Origin: a virus
Virus record (IMG/VR): IMGVR_UViG_3300007555_000003
Span: 17,515 to 81,514 of that record
DNA: 64,000 nt
Reading direction: 5' to 3' (one strand)
How positions within the stretch are numbered: position 1 is the first letter of the stretch; each line of letters begins with the position of its first letter. The notes below the pieces were generated by a model. It made no database searches and was not told the origin of the DNA. It was given only the letters and a program-made list of their open reading frames with translations. The translations under genes were made by a program, and so were the position numbers. This document shows, piece after piece, positions 15,751 through 24,604 of this stretch.

Positions 15751-16164
15751 ATGAACTTAGAATCAATCAAAGCAAACGGAATTAGTTGGTATGAACCTGC
15801 AAAATCTATTATCCCACATCTCACTACTCAAATTGGAATCTTTAAAATGAGACATCCAGAAAAGGATATTTTCGAAAAGTTCGGAGATGGCGAATACTTT
15901 TCAGGAAGGCGATTTAACGATAACGGTGATGTAGCAATTAGAATTGGTGGAGCAATTGTTAGACAAGCACAGGAAGAATACATTTATTCTAACATGGGTC
16001 GCAATTCAATGACATCTGAGGAAACTCTTCCTCTTTTAGAAGGTATCATTAGCGCATGGTTCGACACTCTCTCCGCTTCTGAAATTGATATGCTTATTGT
16101 CGACGGACTTAAGTGTTGTGCAGAAACAGATCATTGGTACGAATTTGAAAAGCAATGGGACTAA
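15751..16164 (+). CDS. Hypothetical protein
   Basis: 137 residues, no signal peptide or membrane segment. Features seen: FGDGEYFSGRRFNDNGD, then two predicted helices, and an acidic end with two Cys (LKCCAETDHWYEFEKQWD). It follows repeated element copy C, so early or middle expression is likely. I do not recognise it. Confidence 0.6.
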   Translation: MNLESIKANGISWYEPAKSIIPHLTTQIGIFKMRHPEKDIFEKFGDGEYFSGRRFNDNGDVAIRIGGAIVRQAQEEYIYSNMGRNSMTSEETLPLLEGIISAWFDTLSASEIDMLIVDGLKCCAETDHWYEFEKQWD

Positions 16165-16397
16165 TGATTTCAATGTATGAACGCATTGCTAGAATCGAAG
16201 GCACGACTCATGTCGTACGAATAGAAGACAGTGTAGTATACAGGCAAAATGGATATGAAGTAATTGGTGACAATCTGTTTGTTCAGACTGAAGACCGATT
16301 ACTTTTTATGGATTTCGATGTATTTACGTTAGAAGAAGCATGCATGGCCGAACGAACGGTCAAAGAAGTAAAAAAGAAACTTAATACAAACTCTTAA
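16164..16397 (+). CDS. Small hypothetical protein
   Basis: 77 residues from ATG 16164, which overlaps the preceding stop (TAATG). An in-frame ATG at 16155 exists, but the TAATG start matches the coupling used throughout this genome. Beta-rich with alternating hydrophobic residues (HVVRIEDSVVYRQNGYEVIGD) and a helical, basic end. Not recognised. Confidence 0.55.
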   Translation: MISMYERIARIEGTTHVVRIEDSVVYRQNGYEVIGDNLFVQTEDRLLFMDFDVFTLEEACMAERTVKEVKKKLNTNS

Positions 16398-16407
16398 TAT
16401 AAAATAT

Positions 16408-17340
16408 ATGGCAGCAGACTACGGATATTGTTGTATCAACATGACTCTTAAAAAAGAATCGAACATATATGTTGGTAGAAAAATGATTAAAAGAACCTTC
16501 ATGGAAAAAGGTATTAAATACGCATCAGAACTTGCAGTGTTAAATATCAAGGACATGATAGAAATTATCAAGTGGAATTACAAGAACGACATAACAATGT
16601 ATCGTATGTCAAGTAATCTATTTCCATGGATGTCGGAATACGAATTATCTGAACTTCCTGATTATGACAAAGTGTGTAATCTAATGAAAGGTGCGGGTAA
16701 ACTTGCTAAGCAATATGGCCAAAGATTGACATTCCATCCAGGTCCTTTCAATGTTCTTGCTTCTCCGAATGAAAAGGTAGTTATCAAAGCCCTTAAAGAT
16801 TTACGTCAACATGGCGAAATAATGGATATGCTAGATTTACCACAAACTCCTTATGCTGCTATCAATATTCACATCGGCGGAACTTACGACGATAAAGAAG
16901 CTACTAAGAAAAGGTTTGCTGAAAATTTCAAGCGACTTACTCCAAGTGCAGCGAATCGTCTAGTTATCGAAAACGATGACAAAACAGCACAATATTCTGT
17001 ACAGGATTTATATGACATACATCTTCTTACACAGAAGACGCCTATTACGTTCGATTATCACCATCACTGGTGTTACGAAGATCCAATGCCAGAAAAAGAA
17101 GCTCTAGAACTTGCTGCTAAATCATGGCCTACAGGAATTCGCCAACTATGCCATTATTCTTCATGTAAACAAATACACGAAGATGCTACACAGGGCAACA
17201 AACGTGCACATGCTGATTATGTATATGACCATATTGAAACGTATGGCATGGATCTAGATATTGAACTAGAAGCAAAGGCGAAAGAACTTGCTCTTCAAAG
17301 ATATAAGAAAGAGTTTTTAAAGGAACTCGTTCTATCATAG
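16408..17340 (+). CDS. uvsE: UV damage endonuclease UvdE/UvsE
   Basis: 310 residues matching UVDE TIM-barrel enzymes: GYCCINM at the start, MYRMSSNLFPW, LTFHPGPFNVLASP, INIHIGGTYDDKE, LVIENDDK and FDYHHHWCYEDP, which supply the His, Glu and Asp ligands of the metal cluster. The enzyme nicks 5' to cyclobutane dimers, 6-4 photoproducts and some abasic sites. A length of about 300 is usual. It suits a phage exposed to sunlight. T4 uses the unrelated DenV for the same need. A late-type box overlaps its stop codon. Confidence 0.92.
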   Translation: MAADYGYCCINMTLKKESNIYVGRKMIKRTFMEKGIKYASELAVLNIKDMIEIIKWNYKNDITMYRMSSNLFPWMSEYELSELPDYDKVCNLMKGAGKLAKQYGQRLTFHPGPFNVLASPNEKVVIKALKDLRQHGEIMDMLDLPQTPYAAINIHIGGTYDDKEATKKRFAENFKRLTPSAANRLVIENDDKTAQYSVQDLYDIHLLTQKTPITFDYHHHWCYEDPMPEKEALELAAKSWPTGIRQLCHYSSCKQIHEDATQGNKRAHADYVYDHIETYGMDLDIELEAKAKELALQRYKKEFLKELVLS

Positions 17341-17347
17341 ATATATA
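17340..17347 (+). promoter_or_regulatory. Putative late promoter box GATATATA
   Basis: The box begins on the last base of the uvsE stop and ends 4 bases before the ATG at 17352, the same arrangement as at 14002. Confidence 0.5.
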
Positions 17348-17351
17348 AGTT

Positions 17352-17891
17352 ATGAAGTTTATTAAAACATTTGAAGATTGGAATGGAGTTTCTCCAGAAT
17401 TAAAGGCTCACGTTGAAGAAGGATTAGATCTTACTAATTCATTCTTTCGTTTAGGAAGTGATGCATACTCTAAATTGTTTGAAGAAGTAAAACAATACTG
17501 GGATAAAAATAATATCATTCTAAAAGGTCCTTCTGGATGGATGGCTAAAAACCTAGAAGTAGGAACTAAAGCAGTCTATAAACCTAGAGGAGGAAATCAA
17601 AAGAATGTAAAATTAGATTCACCAACGAGGGGTGGAAATAAGAAATTCATAGTTTACAGAAATAGTGGAAGAACTGATAAAGAAGGAAACATCATTGCTA
17701 AGAAATTAGAATGGGGAGATCCTTCATCTACTATTAAGAACGACGACCCGGGAAGAGCAGCTAACTTTTGGGCTAGACACGGTTGTGATAAAATGGCTAA
17801 GATGGATCCGACTAAGGCGGGATTTTGGGCATGTTACGGACCTACTCTTTTTGGAAAACAGCTTGGTATAAAAAGCGATCAACCATGGTAG
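17352..17891 (+). CDS. Unknown protein with putative capsid-targeting N terminus
   Basis: 179 residues beginning MKFIKTFEDWNG, a member of the shared N-terminal motif set. The C-terminal ~60 residues (GRAANFWARHGCDKMAKMD, then AGFWACYGPTLFGK) contain two spaced Cys and aromatic residues, a pattern I associate with uncharacterised virion proteins of marine myophages. The late-type box directly before the ATG, unlike the flanking repair genes, supports a structural or packaged protein. Confidence 0.6.
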   Translation: MKFIKTFEDWNGVSPELKAHVEEGLDLTNSFFRLGSDAYSKLFEEVKQYWDKNNIILKGPSGWMAKNLEVGTKAVYKPRGGNQKNVKLDSPTRGGNKKFIVYRNSGRTDKEGNIIAKKLEWGDPSSTIKNDDPGRAANFWARHGCDKMAKMDPTKAGFWACYGPTLFGKQLGIKSDQPW

Positions 17892-18229
17892 ATAAAGATT
17901 GTAAATGTAAAAGTTGCGGTTGTGGAGAAATGTCCATGGAAGAAATGATATCCATGGTCGATGATAAAACATTACCCTTTACGGAGACGGCTGTTTCAAA
18001 AAATATAATCATTAGAGAATTCTTACCAAACCAACCTGAACATCTTTTTAAATGGCACTTCGACGAGGAGGACAGGGTTATCGAAGCTTTAAACGAAAAT
18101 GATTGGAAGTTCCAATATGATAATAAGCTCCCTATAGAATTAAAAGGATATATAGAAGTAAATGCAGGAGAGTATCATAGAATTATACAAGGTACTTCTT
18201 CTTTGAAAATACAAATAACTAGAAAATGA
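17885..18229 (+). CDS. Small protein with N-terminal Cys cluster
   Basis: 114 residues from ATG 17885, which overlaps the preceding stop by 7 bases. An in-frame ATG at 17825 lies deep inside the previous gene and is less likely. The start MVDKDCKCKSCGCGE has four Cys within ten residues, fit for a zinc or iron-sulfur site. The second half (EFLPNQPEHLFKWHFDEEDR...GEYHRIIQG) looks like a small cupin-like or beta domain and is not assigned. Confidence 0.6.
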   Translation: MVDKDCKCKSCGCGEMSMEEMISMVDDKTLPFTETAVSKNIIIREFLPNQPEHLFKWHFDEEDRVIEALNENDWKFQYDNKLPIELKGYIEVNAGEYHRIIQGTSSLKIQITRK

Positions 18230-18708
18230 AACATATAAAGCTATTTGAATCCTTTGTAAACGACAAAGAAATTTCTACATGGGAAAAAGAGTTTGGTAAA
18301 TTACCAATTCCTAAGAAAATTAAGGATATATCTAAAGAAATGGCTAAGGCCGGTTTTATTAGAAAAGATACGAAATCTGTTCAAGCCAAATTATGGATTG
18401 GATTAGAAGGAATTTCATGGATAGAAATGAAAGAAAAATTCGGAGACATAGTAGGTAAATTCTATGGTGGACAATTCTATCAAGCAATGACAAACCCTAT
18501 GGCTGAAAAATCTGCATATTATGCGTATGAAGTTTCTAAACATGTAGAAGATCTAGCAGCGAATGATGAAAGCGTAGAACCTGCGTATTATATGATGAAA
18601 AATTACTTTAATTCATTTGAATTAAAAATTGATAGAAACAGGGTATTCGATAGAGCGGTTAAAGAGCTAGAAGCCTGGATGAAACAAAATAAGATTAAAA
18701 CCCTATAA
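18226..18708 (+). CDS. Unknown protein with putative capsid-targeting N terminus
   Basis: 160 residues beginning MKHIKLFESFVNDKE, a member of the shared N-terminal motif set. The remainder is helical with many Lys, Glu and aromatic residues and no known domain. It overlaps the Cys-cluster gene by 4 bases, and it is the only member of the set without a late-type box immediately upstream, although GATATATA occurs inside the preceding gene at 18147. Confidence 0.58.
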   Translation: MKHIKLFESFVNDKEISTWEKEFGKLPIPKKIKDISKEMAKAGFIRKDTKSVQAKLWIGLEGISWIEMKEKFGDIVGKFYGGQFYQAMTNPMAEKSAYYAYEVSKHVEDLAANDESVEPAYYMMKNYFNSFELKIDRNRVFDRAVKELEAWMKQNKIKTL

Positions 18709-18713
18709 AAAGG

Positions 18714-18721
18714 GATATATA
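18714..18721 (+). promoter_or_regulatory. Putative late promoter box GATATATA
   Basis: Lies 6 bases after the stop of the preceding gene and 42 bases before the ATG at 18764; the leader between is A-rich, as is usual for Bacteroidetes start sites. Confidence 0.55.
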
Positions 18722-18763
18722 GATAGTAATTAACACCACAAAAACAAATAAAATAAAAAAATT

Positions 18764-19789
18764 ATGGCAAAATTAAAATCATTTGAACAGTTTTTATCTG
18801 AGATGGATAGAACTGAGGAGGTGCAACAAGATGTAGTTGCAACAGCTGAGCCAGTTGAACAATCTGAAGAAAAAGCGGAAGAAGTTCAAGGAAACGGTGA
18901 TGCTATAGAAGAAGCAGTAAACGCATCCGGTTATATTAAGGCTGGAAAATTAGGTTACAATGACCAATTCTTAGGAAGAAGATCTTTATCATGGACATTA
19001 TCCGTTGATTTAGGTTTAAAAGCATCAGACGAATTCGTTGGACCTTGGTTAGGATTTGATCACGTATCATTATACGCGATTGGTAAAAAAGGAGGAACAA
19101 TTCTTGATGACGCTCTAACAGGCAAATATACTTATGACGAATTAAAGGCAGCAGCTGCCGATTTCTTAGGTATTAAAGAATCTGAAGAAGTAATCGAAGA
19201 TGAAATAGCTGAAAACATTGAAGTAGTAACTGAATCTGGTGAAGAAGCTGGTTTACCTGCTGAAGATTTAAAAGATGAAACTGAAGTAGTTGACAATGAT
19301 TGTGAAACTCCTGAAGACAAATCAGACGAATTAGAAGCTGAATTAGAAGACACTGTCGATGCTGCTGGAAATGAAGAAATTTCTGAAGCTGAAGAAACTG
19401 AAGAGGTTGCTGAAGAAGAAACTGAAGAAGTTGCTGAAGCTGAAGAAACTGAAGAGGTTGCTGAAGAAGAAACTGAAGAAGTTGCTGAAGAAGAGGAAGA
19501 AGTAAGATTAGTTTCTGATATGTTAAAAGAGGTTTACGAATCATGTAAAAATGAAGCTAAAGCTTGGGAAGACGATGCACATGATGAGCATACTGTTGAA
19601 ACGTATATGAAAGAAAATGCTGCATTAGTTGGAGCGCTAGCTGCCCAATCTCTTAAAGAAATGAAAGAAGATTATTCAGTTGAAGCTTATGAAGCTGCAT
19701 GTAATGAAATGATCGAATCATATTCTAAGAAAGTGAATGAGATGAAAGAATCTGATTCAGCTGTTGGTGAGGAAACTCCAGAAGCTTAA
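18764..19789 (+). CDS. Acidic protein with capsid-targeting-like N terminus, possible prohead core protein
   Basis: 341 residues. The start MAKLKSFEQFLSEMD matches the shared N-terminal motif. Residues about 20-55 are acidic; 60-150 form a more globular segment (RRSLSWTLSVDLGL...GPWLGFDHVSLYAIGKKGG); 150-245 are Glu-rich, with a 17-residue unit (EAEETEEVAEEETEEVA) duplicated exactly; the last ~90 are helical. High acidity, a repeat and a targeting-like start fit a prohead core or internal protein cut by a prohead protease, but no known scaffold family is recognised. A strong terminator follows and a late-type box precedes, so it is a single-gene late unit. Confidence 0.65.
   Translation: MAKLKSFEQFLSEMDRTEEVQQDVVATAEPVEQSEEKAEEVQGNGDAIEEAVNASGYIKAGKLGYNDQFLGRRSLSWTLSVDLGLKASDEFVGPWLGFDHVSLYAIGKKGGTILDDALTGKYTYDELKAAAADFLGIKESEEVIEDEIAENIEVVTESGEEAGLPAEDLKDETEVVDNDCETPEDKSDELEAELEDTVDAAGNEEISEAEETEEVAEEETEEVAEAEETEEVAEEETEEVAEEEEEVRLVSDMLKEVYESCKNEAKAWEDDAHDEHTVETYMKENAALVGALAAQSLKEMKEDYSVEAYEAACNEMIESYSKKVNEMKESDSAVGEETPEA
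19385..19486 (+). repeat. Exact 51-bp tandem duplication
   Basis: Two identical 51-base units (19385-19435 and 19436-19486) encode the duplicated acidic 17-residue block. The identity at third positions points to a recent duplication. Confidence 0.85.
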
Positions 19790-19816
19790 TATTAAAATTA
19801 ACAATATAAACTTTTT

Positions 19817-19849
19817 AAAGGGTTCATGTATAATACATGGACCCTTTTT
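19817..19849 (+). terminator. Intrinsic terminator
   Basis: AAAGGGT and ACCCTTT close a long stem that continues, after one mismatch, with CATGTA and TACATG, with a T-rich 3' arm. It ends the acidic protein transcript. Confidence 0.9.
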
Positions 19850-19863
19850 ATTTATAAAGTAAT

Positions 19864-20370
19864 ATGCCAAGAATTTCAGTAGACGTAATATACATGCAAA
19901 TAGCATATCAAATTTCTAAACTTAGCTATGCTGAGAGAAGGAAAGTTGGTTGTATAGTAGTTAAAGACGAGCAGATTGTTTCATTTGGATATAATGGAAC
20001 TCCACATGGTTTTGATAATCAATGTGAAGAAACTCAAACTAGAAATATAGATAATTCTGACCACAAAGAAATTCTAATAGAAAAAGGATATGAATGTGAA
20101 GATACATGTTGTTCTAAGCAAGTTACTAAACAAGAAGTCTTGCATGCAGAATCAAATGCATTAATGAAGATTTCGAAATCTACACTTACTTCAAAAGGAT
20201 CGATCCTATATACTACTACTTCTCCATGCTTTGAATGCGCTAAGTTAATTATACAAGCTGGTGTAGAAAAAGTATTCTACTGTGAAGGGTATAGAGATCT
20301 GTCAGGTATTTCTTTATTAAAAAAGGCAGGAATTATTGTTGAACAAGTAATCGTATGGAATGAGCATTAA
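19864..20370 (+). CDS. Deoxycytidylate (dCMP) deaminase, ComEB-like
   Basis: 168 residues. Zinc and catalytic residues are HAES (His94, Glu96) and SPCFECAKL (Cys122, Cys125). RRKVGCIVVKDEQIVSFGYNGTPHGF is the usual N-terminal core of dCMP deaminases. The reaction gives dUMP for thymidylate synthesis and fits an AT-rich phage that makes its own nucleotides. An insert with extra Cys/His (about 54-84) may bind a second zinc, as in T4 Cd. It overlaps the next small gene by 11 bases. Confidence 0.93.
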   Translation: MPRISVDVIYMQIAYQISKLSYAERRKVGCIVVKDEQIVSFGYNGTPHGFDNQCEETQTRNIDNSDHKEILIEKGYECEDTCCSKQVTKQEVLHAESNALMKISKSTLTSKGSILYTTTSPCFECAKLIIQAGVEKVFYCEGYRDLSGISLLKKAGIIVEQVIVWNEH

Positions 20371-20575
20371 TAGAATAAACTTACCAGAAGTAAATCACCT
20401 AGAAGACTATTTAAAAGAACATGGAAGCCATGATTTTTTTAGAAGGTATATTAAAAAGACAGAGGCAATGATAGGACCATCTACATCCCATGCCTTTATA
20501 AACGACTTTATAAAGTTCTATCAAGAAGGAGAATCTAATACCTTCTATATTATACCACAGCTTAAACTTTTCTAA
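20360..20575 (+). CDS. Small hypothetical protein
   Basis: 71 residues, starting inside the end of the deaminase gene. Helical N terminus (LEDYLKEHGSHDFFRRYIKKTEAM) and an aromatic C terminus. No motif recognised. The gap after it holds GTGTATAATA, a promoter-like box. Confidence 0.5.
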   Translation: MSINRINLPEVNHLEDYLKEHGSHDFFRRYIKKTEAMIGPSTSHAFINDFIKFYQEGESNTFYIIPQLKLF

Positions 20576-20608
20576 GTTTAGGTGTATAATAATAAAATAG
20601 GTTAAATC

Positions 20609-21127
20609 ATGCAAACAACTGAAGAAAAAGATATTGTAAAATATCAGTGGAAAAAGGGAGATAATTTTGGTAAAGTGGTTGAGGTAGAATCTAAAGATTC
20701 TGAATTTACTTACTTTAAAGATGGATCTAAAATATTCAACAAAGTATTACCTGAGTTTTTAGAACTAGTGACTAATGAAGGATTACCATTTCCTGGAGCC
20801 GATCTGGTAGGAATTACACCTACGCCTAAAAAAGCTCCTGTTAAAGAAATTGAAAAAAAGGTAGAAGTTAAAGAAACTACTTCTCCCCTTGGTCAATTAA
20901 TTAGAACTTTATCTGCTAAGAATGTTGAATCATTTCAATTAAGCGTAGGAATTAATCTTCCTAAGAAAGAAGTATTTAACATGTTAGTTGAAAACTCTGA
21001 AGAAGAAAAAGAACAAATCTTAGAAGAGATCTCTAAATCAGCTGTTTCTCAAATAGAGATAAATAACCTACAAGAATTTTTAAACGAACAAATAACCGAA
21101 TTTGTAACTAATTATTATAAAATATGA
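20609..21127 (+). CDS. Hypothetical protein
   Basis: 172 residues. The first ~60 look like a small beta-barrel (YQWKKGDNFGKVVEVE...DGSKIFNKVLPEFLELV), followed by a Lys/Pro-rich linker (TPKKAPVKEIEKKVEVKE) and a helical acidic C terminus. A GTGTATAATA box lies about 20 bases before the start. Its stop overlaps the next ATG. Not recognised. Confidence 0.6.
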   Translation: MQTTEEKDIVKYQWKKGDNFGKVVEVESKDSEFTYFKDGSKIFNKVLPEFLELVTNEGLPFPGADLVGITPTPKKAPVKEIEKKVEVKETTSPLGQLIRTLSAKNVESFQLSVGINLPKKEVFNMLVENSEEEKEQILEEISKSAVSQIEINNLQEFLNEQITEFVTNYYKI

Positions 21128-21510
21128 GTCAAGCAAGAAAATACAGAAGAGACACTTACAGACAAGCTGGATTATTAAAGGCTAAAAACGGATGGGGAAG
21201 ATTCTCTGAAAAAGGAATAGCATGGTATACTTTAAAGCAAGAAGAAGGAAAGCAGTTTCACGAAGCTAATACAAATAGAATCAACGATCAAATAGAAGCT
21301 CAATTAGGAGCTAAGTTAGAATCGTTAAAAGAAACATGGGCTAAGGTTGGTTATAACAAAGAAGAGATTGATTTGTTAGAAGAAGCCTTCGCGATGACTA
21401 CGATCAAAGATAAAGAAACTTATAGAGCTGATAGAAAAGCGGCTAGGAAAATATACAGAAAAGTTCAAGAATCCCTAGAAGAAAGATTAAATGCAAGAGA
21501 TAACTCTTAA
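21124..21510 (+). CDS. Hypothetical basic helical protein
   Basis: 128 residues, mostly helical, with basic ends (MSQARKYRRDTYRQAG; ADRKAARKIYRKVQESLEER) and an acidic middle. It overlaps the genes on both sides (4 and 20 bases). No family recognised; the small run 20609-22793 looks like one operon of coupled unknowns leading to the tail genes. Confidence 0.58.
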   Translation: MSQARKYRRDTYRQAGLLKAKNGWGRFSEKGIAWYTLKQEEGKQFHEANTNRINDQIEAQLGAKLESLKETWAKVGYNKEEIDLLEEAFAMTTIKDKETYRADRKAARKIYRKVQESLEERLNARDNS

Positions 21511-21805
21511 GATAGCAGATAACGGTGTAATTAAAACCGTAACAGATGATAACATCAATGCGGCTGGTGAGAAATACGAGTCAGTTATTGTCTATGATTT
21601 TGATAAAGGTATCGATGATAGATTAAATTTTATCAAAGATATCTGCATCGATGTCGGATTAGACTTTGGTAATTCAAAACAATCTAATCAAATAAAGGTG
21701 GTCACTGAATGGGGAACTAATTACAGTCCCTCTACCATCGAAACAAAACATAAAATCCAAACTTTACAAACTAAAATTAAAGAGTTGGAGAAATTGATAA
21801 GATGA
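21491..21805 (+). CDS. Hypothetical protein
   Basis: 104 residues, with beta strands at the start (ITLKIADNGVIKTVTDD) and a C-terminal coiled-coil (HKIQTLQTKIKELEKLIR). It starts 20 bases inside the preceding gene and overlaps the next by 4 bases. Not recognised. Confidence 0.55.
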   Translation: MQEITLKIADNGVIKTVTDDNINAAGEKYESVIVYDFDKGIDDRLNFIKDICIDVGLDFGNSKQSNQIKVVTEWGTNYSPSTIETKHKIQTLQTKIKELEKLIR

Positions 21806-22203
21806 CAACAACGACCGAAATTACAATAGAATGTGTATGGTGTAACAGTAGAAAGGAATTTAATAAATTCTGTAGAAACAACCCAGGAGAAACAGTTATA
21901 GATTTTTATAGCATTAGAAATAAGCTAGTTAAATCAGATCCCTATGATACTGAACCACATCGCTCTGTAATTGGTCTTGCAATAAGAGATTCTTTCATTA
22001 ATGTTCTAAATAAGAATGCAGACTTAGAAAAAATCATTTACTTATTTAAAAATTTAGATGCAGAAACTATTGACAACTTTAAATTATTTTTACAAGAAAC
22101 AATAGAACCTGCTGCATCACTAAACTTAACAGTTATTAATAGAGATGATTATCCTAAAGGCGTTCTTAAAAGATTCGAAAGCGTCAAGATAATCGATCTA
22201 TAA
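21802..22203 (+). CDS. Hypothetical protein
   Basis: 133 residues. It opens with a strand holding a single CxxC-like pair (ECVWCNSRKEF), and most of the rest is predicted mixed alpha/beta. The position shortly before the tail genes suggests a possible assembly role, but nothing in the sequence shows it. Confidence 0.55.
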   Translation: MTTTTEITIECVWCNSRKEFNKFCRNNPGETVIDFYSIRNKLVKSDPYDTEPHRSVIGLAIRDSFINVLNKNADLEKIIYLFKNLDAETIDNFKLFLQETIEPAASLNLTVINRDDYPKGVLKRFESVKIIDL

Positions 22204-22793
22204 TGATAAGACATAAGTTATTTTCAAAGGGTGAAAGAATACATGCCCTTATATCCAACACTAGACATTCTCACATCGTATTTCCCGTTTATGGAATAAT
22301 TCATGACGTTAAGTTCGACGAGGATATGCCAAGGTATCAGATAAGAATTACTAAGTTCCATGACAATATAGATTTCTTAAAAAGATATCTTTTCGGTATG
22401 AAGTTTTCAAAAGACTTTAATAATAGAACTACGACATTCGGTCTTTCTAGAAAGAACTATAAATCTATGAAAGACTTTCAAAATCAAATAGATTCTAAGT
22501 GGGAATCTTATATGATCTCAGTTGATTCCGTAATGTGTGTTAAGACCAAATCAGAGGTAATAGATCTATTTAACAATATACAAGATTTCTTAATCGAAAA
22601 GAATTTTAAAGATATATTTGAACTCTCAAGCAGAAGTGTATATTCTTCTGGCAAATATTATTATCAATCTCGGGGAGTATATGCTGCCCATCTTAAGAAG
22701 TTTTTAGGAGATAGAGAACCAAAGACAGATAAATATTATGATAAGCTTTTATATAGACCACAGTCAGACGATCTGGATGACATAGAATTGTGA
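22203..22793 (+). CDS. Hypothetical protein
   Basis: 196 residues, rich in Lys, Tyr and Phe, with a basic central part (FGLSRKNYKSMKDFQNQ) and an acidic tail (SDDLDDIEL). The ATG shares a base with the preceding TAA. The stop codon abuts an AATATATA box that probably starts the tail transcript. Not recognised. Confidence 0.58.
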   Translation: MIRHKLFSKGERIHALISNTRHSHIVFPVYGIIHDVKFDEDMPRYQIRITKFHDNIDFLKRYLFGMKFSKDFNNRTTTFGLSRKNYKSMKDFQNQIDSKWESYMISVDSVMCVKTKSEVIDLFNNIQDFLIEKNFKDIFELSSRSVYSSGKYYYQSRGVYAAHLKKFLGDREPKTDKYYDKLLYRPQSDDLDDIEL

Positions 22794-22800
22794 ATATATA
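22793..22800 (+). promoter_or_regulatory. Putative late promoter box AATATATA
   Basis: Box 28 bases before the ATG at 22829, the first gene of the baseplate cluster. Exactly the same distance is seen before 31733 and 45616. Confidence 0.55.
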
Positions 22801-22828
22801 AAACCTAGTAAAAACATAATATTACAAT

Positions 22829-24604
22829 ATGCCATTATTTGGATTAGTATCAGCGGGAGCAGCTTCCAGTTTAAAATCATCAGTTTCAGGCTTTGGAGAT
22901 AAAGTAGATAACTTCTTTAATCTATCAAGTCCAGACGGACATGGCGCAGGAAATGTAGATCCTCAGGATATATTAAGAGGTCAGTTTTCAGACCCAAACG
23001 CAAAAAACGCTGCTATGAAAACAGGTCAACCCTTGAGTAACGTTAGCCCTACTATTAATTCAGAAGCAGATGCATATTACACACAAACAGCCGACTCAGT
23101 TATCTACTATAAAAAAGACGATGCTGGAAAACCACAAGAAGGTGTAGCTTCAGCTGCAATAACAGATGGTTTAAAACCTTATTCTGTATTTAATAAATAT
23201 TCTTTAGTAAATTTTAGAGGTAGTTTCTTTACTCCTGGTGGATCTGCGAAGGCGACGGGTGTAGATATTAAAGAATATAATAAAATAGATCCAAAGACAC
23301 TAGACAATCCTTCTGTTTCTAAAATAATAGAAGTTACAAAAGCAGCTGCAGCCGGTGGATCCGGATATGGTTATATGTACAATTACGCTGATTTTGCAAT
23401 GTGTAGATATAATGGTAAAATACCTAATAATTATTTATTAACTCTTAGAAGATTTCCATACCCTATAATGGATGATATTATAGCGCCAATGGATGTTGAT
23501 AAAGCAGGAAATCCGACACCAGTCGATCAGCCTGACATTGCGAGAGCAGTTACATGGATGAGTGAGGTTACAGGTAATAATATGAACTCTATACTTAATT
23601 GGAGCCATGGATATAATTGGAAAGATGAAACCGCAAGTGTACAGACTAAGAATTCTCAAAATAAAAACAGAAGAGGTGCTTTTGGGCAGTTTTTAGATTC
23701 AAGTGTAATAGGTACTGCAGCAGCAAACGCAAGTGCAGGTGTAGATGGAGTTACTGCCCAAAAAAGAGCAAATGGAGGTGGAGGTTATGATGCGTATAGT
23801 GATACCTATCCTAATCATGTCTTTGGCCCGGTAAACGTTATTAAGAATGTATCTTTCAGAGATCAAGGTTTAACGTTTAATCAAGAATTTAAACTTAAAT
23901 TTGAATATGAGTTAAGATCATTTAGTGGAGCTAACCCTAAAATATTGATGCTAGATCAACTCGCTAATATAATGGTATTGACTTCAAGTCAAGCACCGTT
24001 CTGGGGAGGAGCAGTACGATATGTCGGAGATGGTTCTACTGGAAAGCCATTAGGAGATCTTTCGATGATTAAATCTGGTAACTATAGTGGATTTATCAAA
24101 AGTGTAGCGTCTGGTTTAGGTGACATGTTTAAAGGAGTTGCTAAAGATATAGGAGGATTAATGGATGGGAAAGATTCTAAGTTTTTAAATAATATACTGG
24201 GCGGTACTTTAATGAAAATGTTTAATTCTCCACAAGGTGGTCAGGCCGCAGCCTCTCTACTAACAGGAGATCCTACTGGTTCATGGCACTTGACGGTTGG
24301 AAATCCATTAAACCCAGTAATGATGGTAGGTAATCTAACATGTAGAGAAACCAACGTAACATTTGAAGGTGGTATGGGAGTTCAGGATTTTCCTGAAAGA
24401 ATGGTAGTTGAAATTACATTAAAACCCGGTAGAGCAAGAGATAAATTAGATATAGAGTCTATGTTTAATATGGGTAGAGGTAGATTTTATCTTCAACCTA
24501 AGGACGGAGTTGATGTTAATAAAGTGTACGTTGAAACGGCCTATGGTGGAAAAGATAAAAGAAAGTCTCTTAATTCTGAATTTAGAAAAATAGCTAACGG
24601 TTAA
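22829..24604 (+). CDS. Virion structural protein, putative baseplate / tail-tube initiator component
   Basis: 591 residues. Small hydrophobic N terminus (MPLFGLVSAGAASSL), Gly- and Asn-rich middle, and a C-terminal domain with WHLTVGNPLNPVMMVGNL and a following beta-rich stretch ending FNMGRGRFY. That last part recalls tube-like domains in baseplate proteins of T4-like phages (gp48/gp54 class), but I cannot assign it firmly. It leads the gp53-gp27-gp5 cluster and is probably late, from the box at 22793. Confidence 0.6.
   Translation: MPLFGLVSAGAASSLKSSVSGFGDKVDNFFNLSSPDGHGAGNVDPQDILRGQFSDPNAKNAAMKTGQPLSNVSPTINSEADAYYTQTADSVIYYKKDDAGKPQEGVASAAITDGLKPYSVFNKYSLVNFRGSFFTPGGSAKATGVDIKEYNKIDPKTLDNPSVSKIIEVTKAAAAGGSGYGYMYNYADFAMCRYNGKIPNNYLLTLRRFPYPIMDDIIAPMDVDKAGNPTPVDQPDIARAVTWMSEVTGNNMNSILNWSHGYNWKDETASVQTKNSQNKNRRGAFGQFLDSSVIGTAAANASAGVDGVTAQKRANGGGGYDAYSDTYPNHVFGPVNVIKNVSFRDQGLTFNQEFKLKFEYELRSFSGANPKILMLDQLANIMVLTSSQAPFWGGAVRYVGDGSTGKPLGDLSMIKSGNYSGFIKSVASGLGDMFKGVAKDIGGLMDGKDSKFLNNILGGTLMKMFNSPQGGQAAASLLTGDPTGSWHLTVGNPLNPVMMVGNLTCRETNVTFEGGMGVQDFPERMVVEITLKPGRARDKLDIESMFNMGRGRFYLQPKDGVDVNKVYVETAYGGKDKRKSLNSEFRKIANG

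Noticed and set aside
18147-18154. GATATATA inside the Cys-cluster gene
   Set aside because: It encodes part of that protein and is 71 bases before the next ATG. It may still serve 18226, but chance cannot be excluded, so it is not listed as a promoter.
19173-19544. Minus-strand open frame opposite the Glu-rich gene
   Set aside because: The Leu/Gln-rich product is the shadow of GAA/GAG-rich coding sequence.
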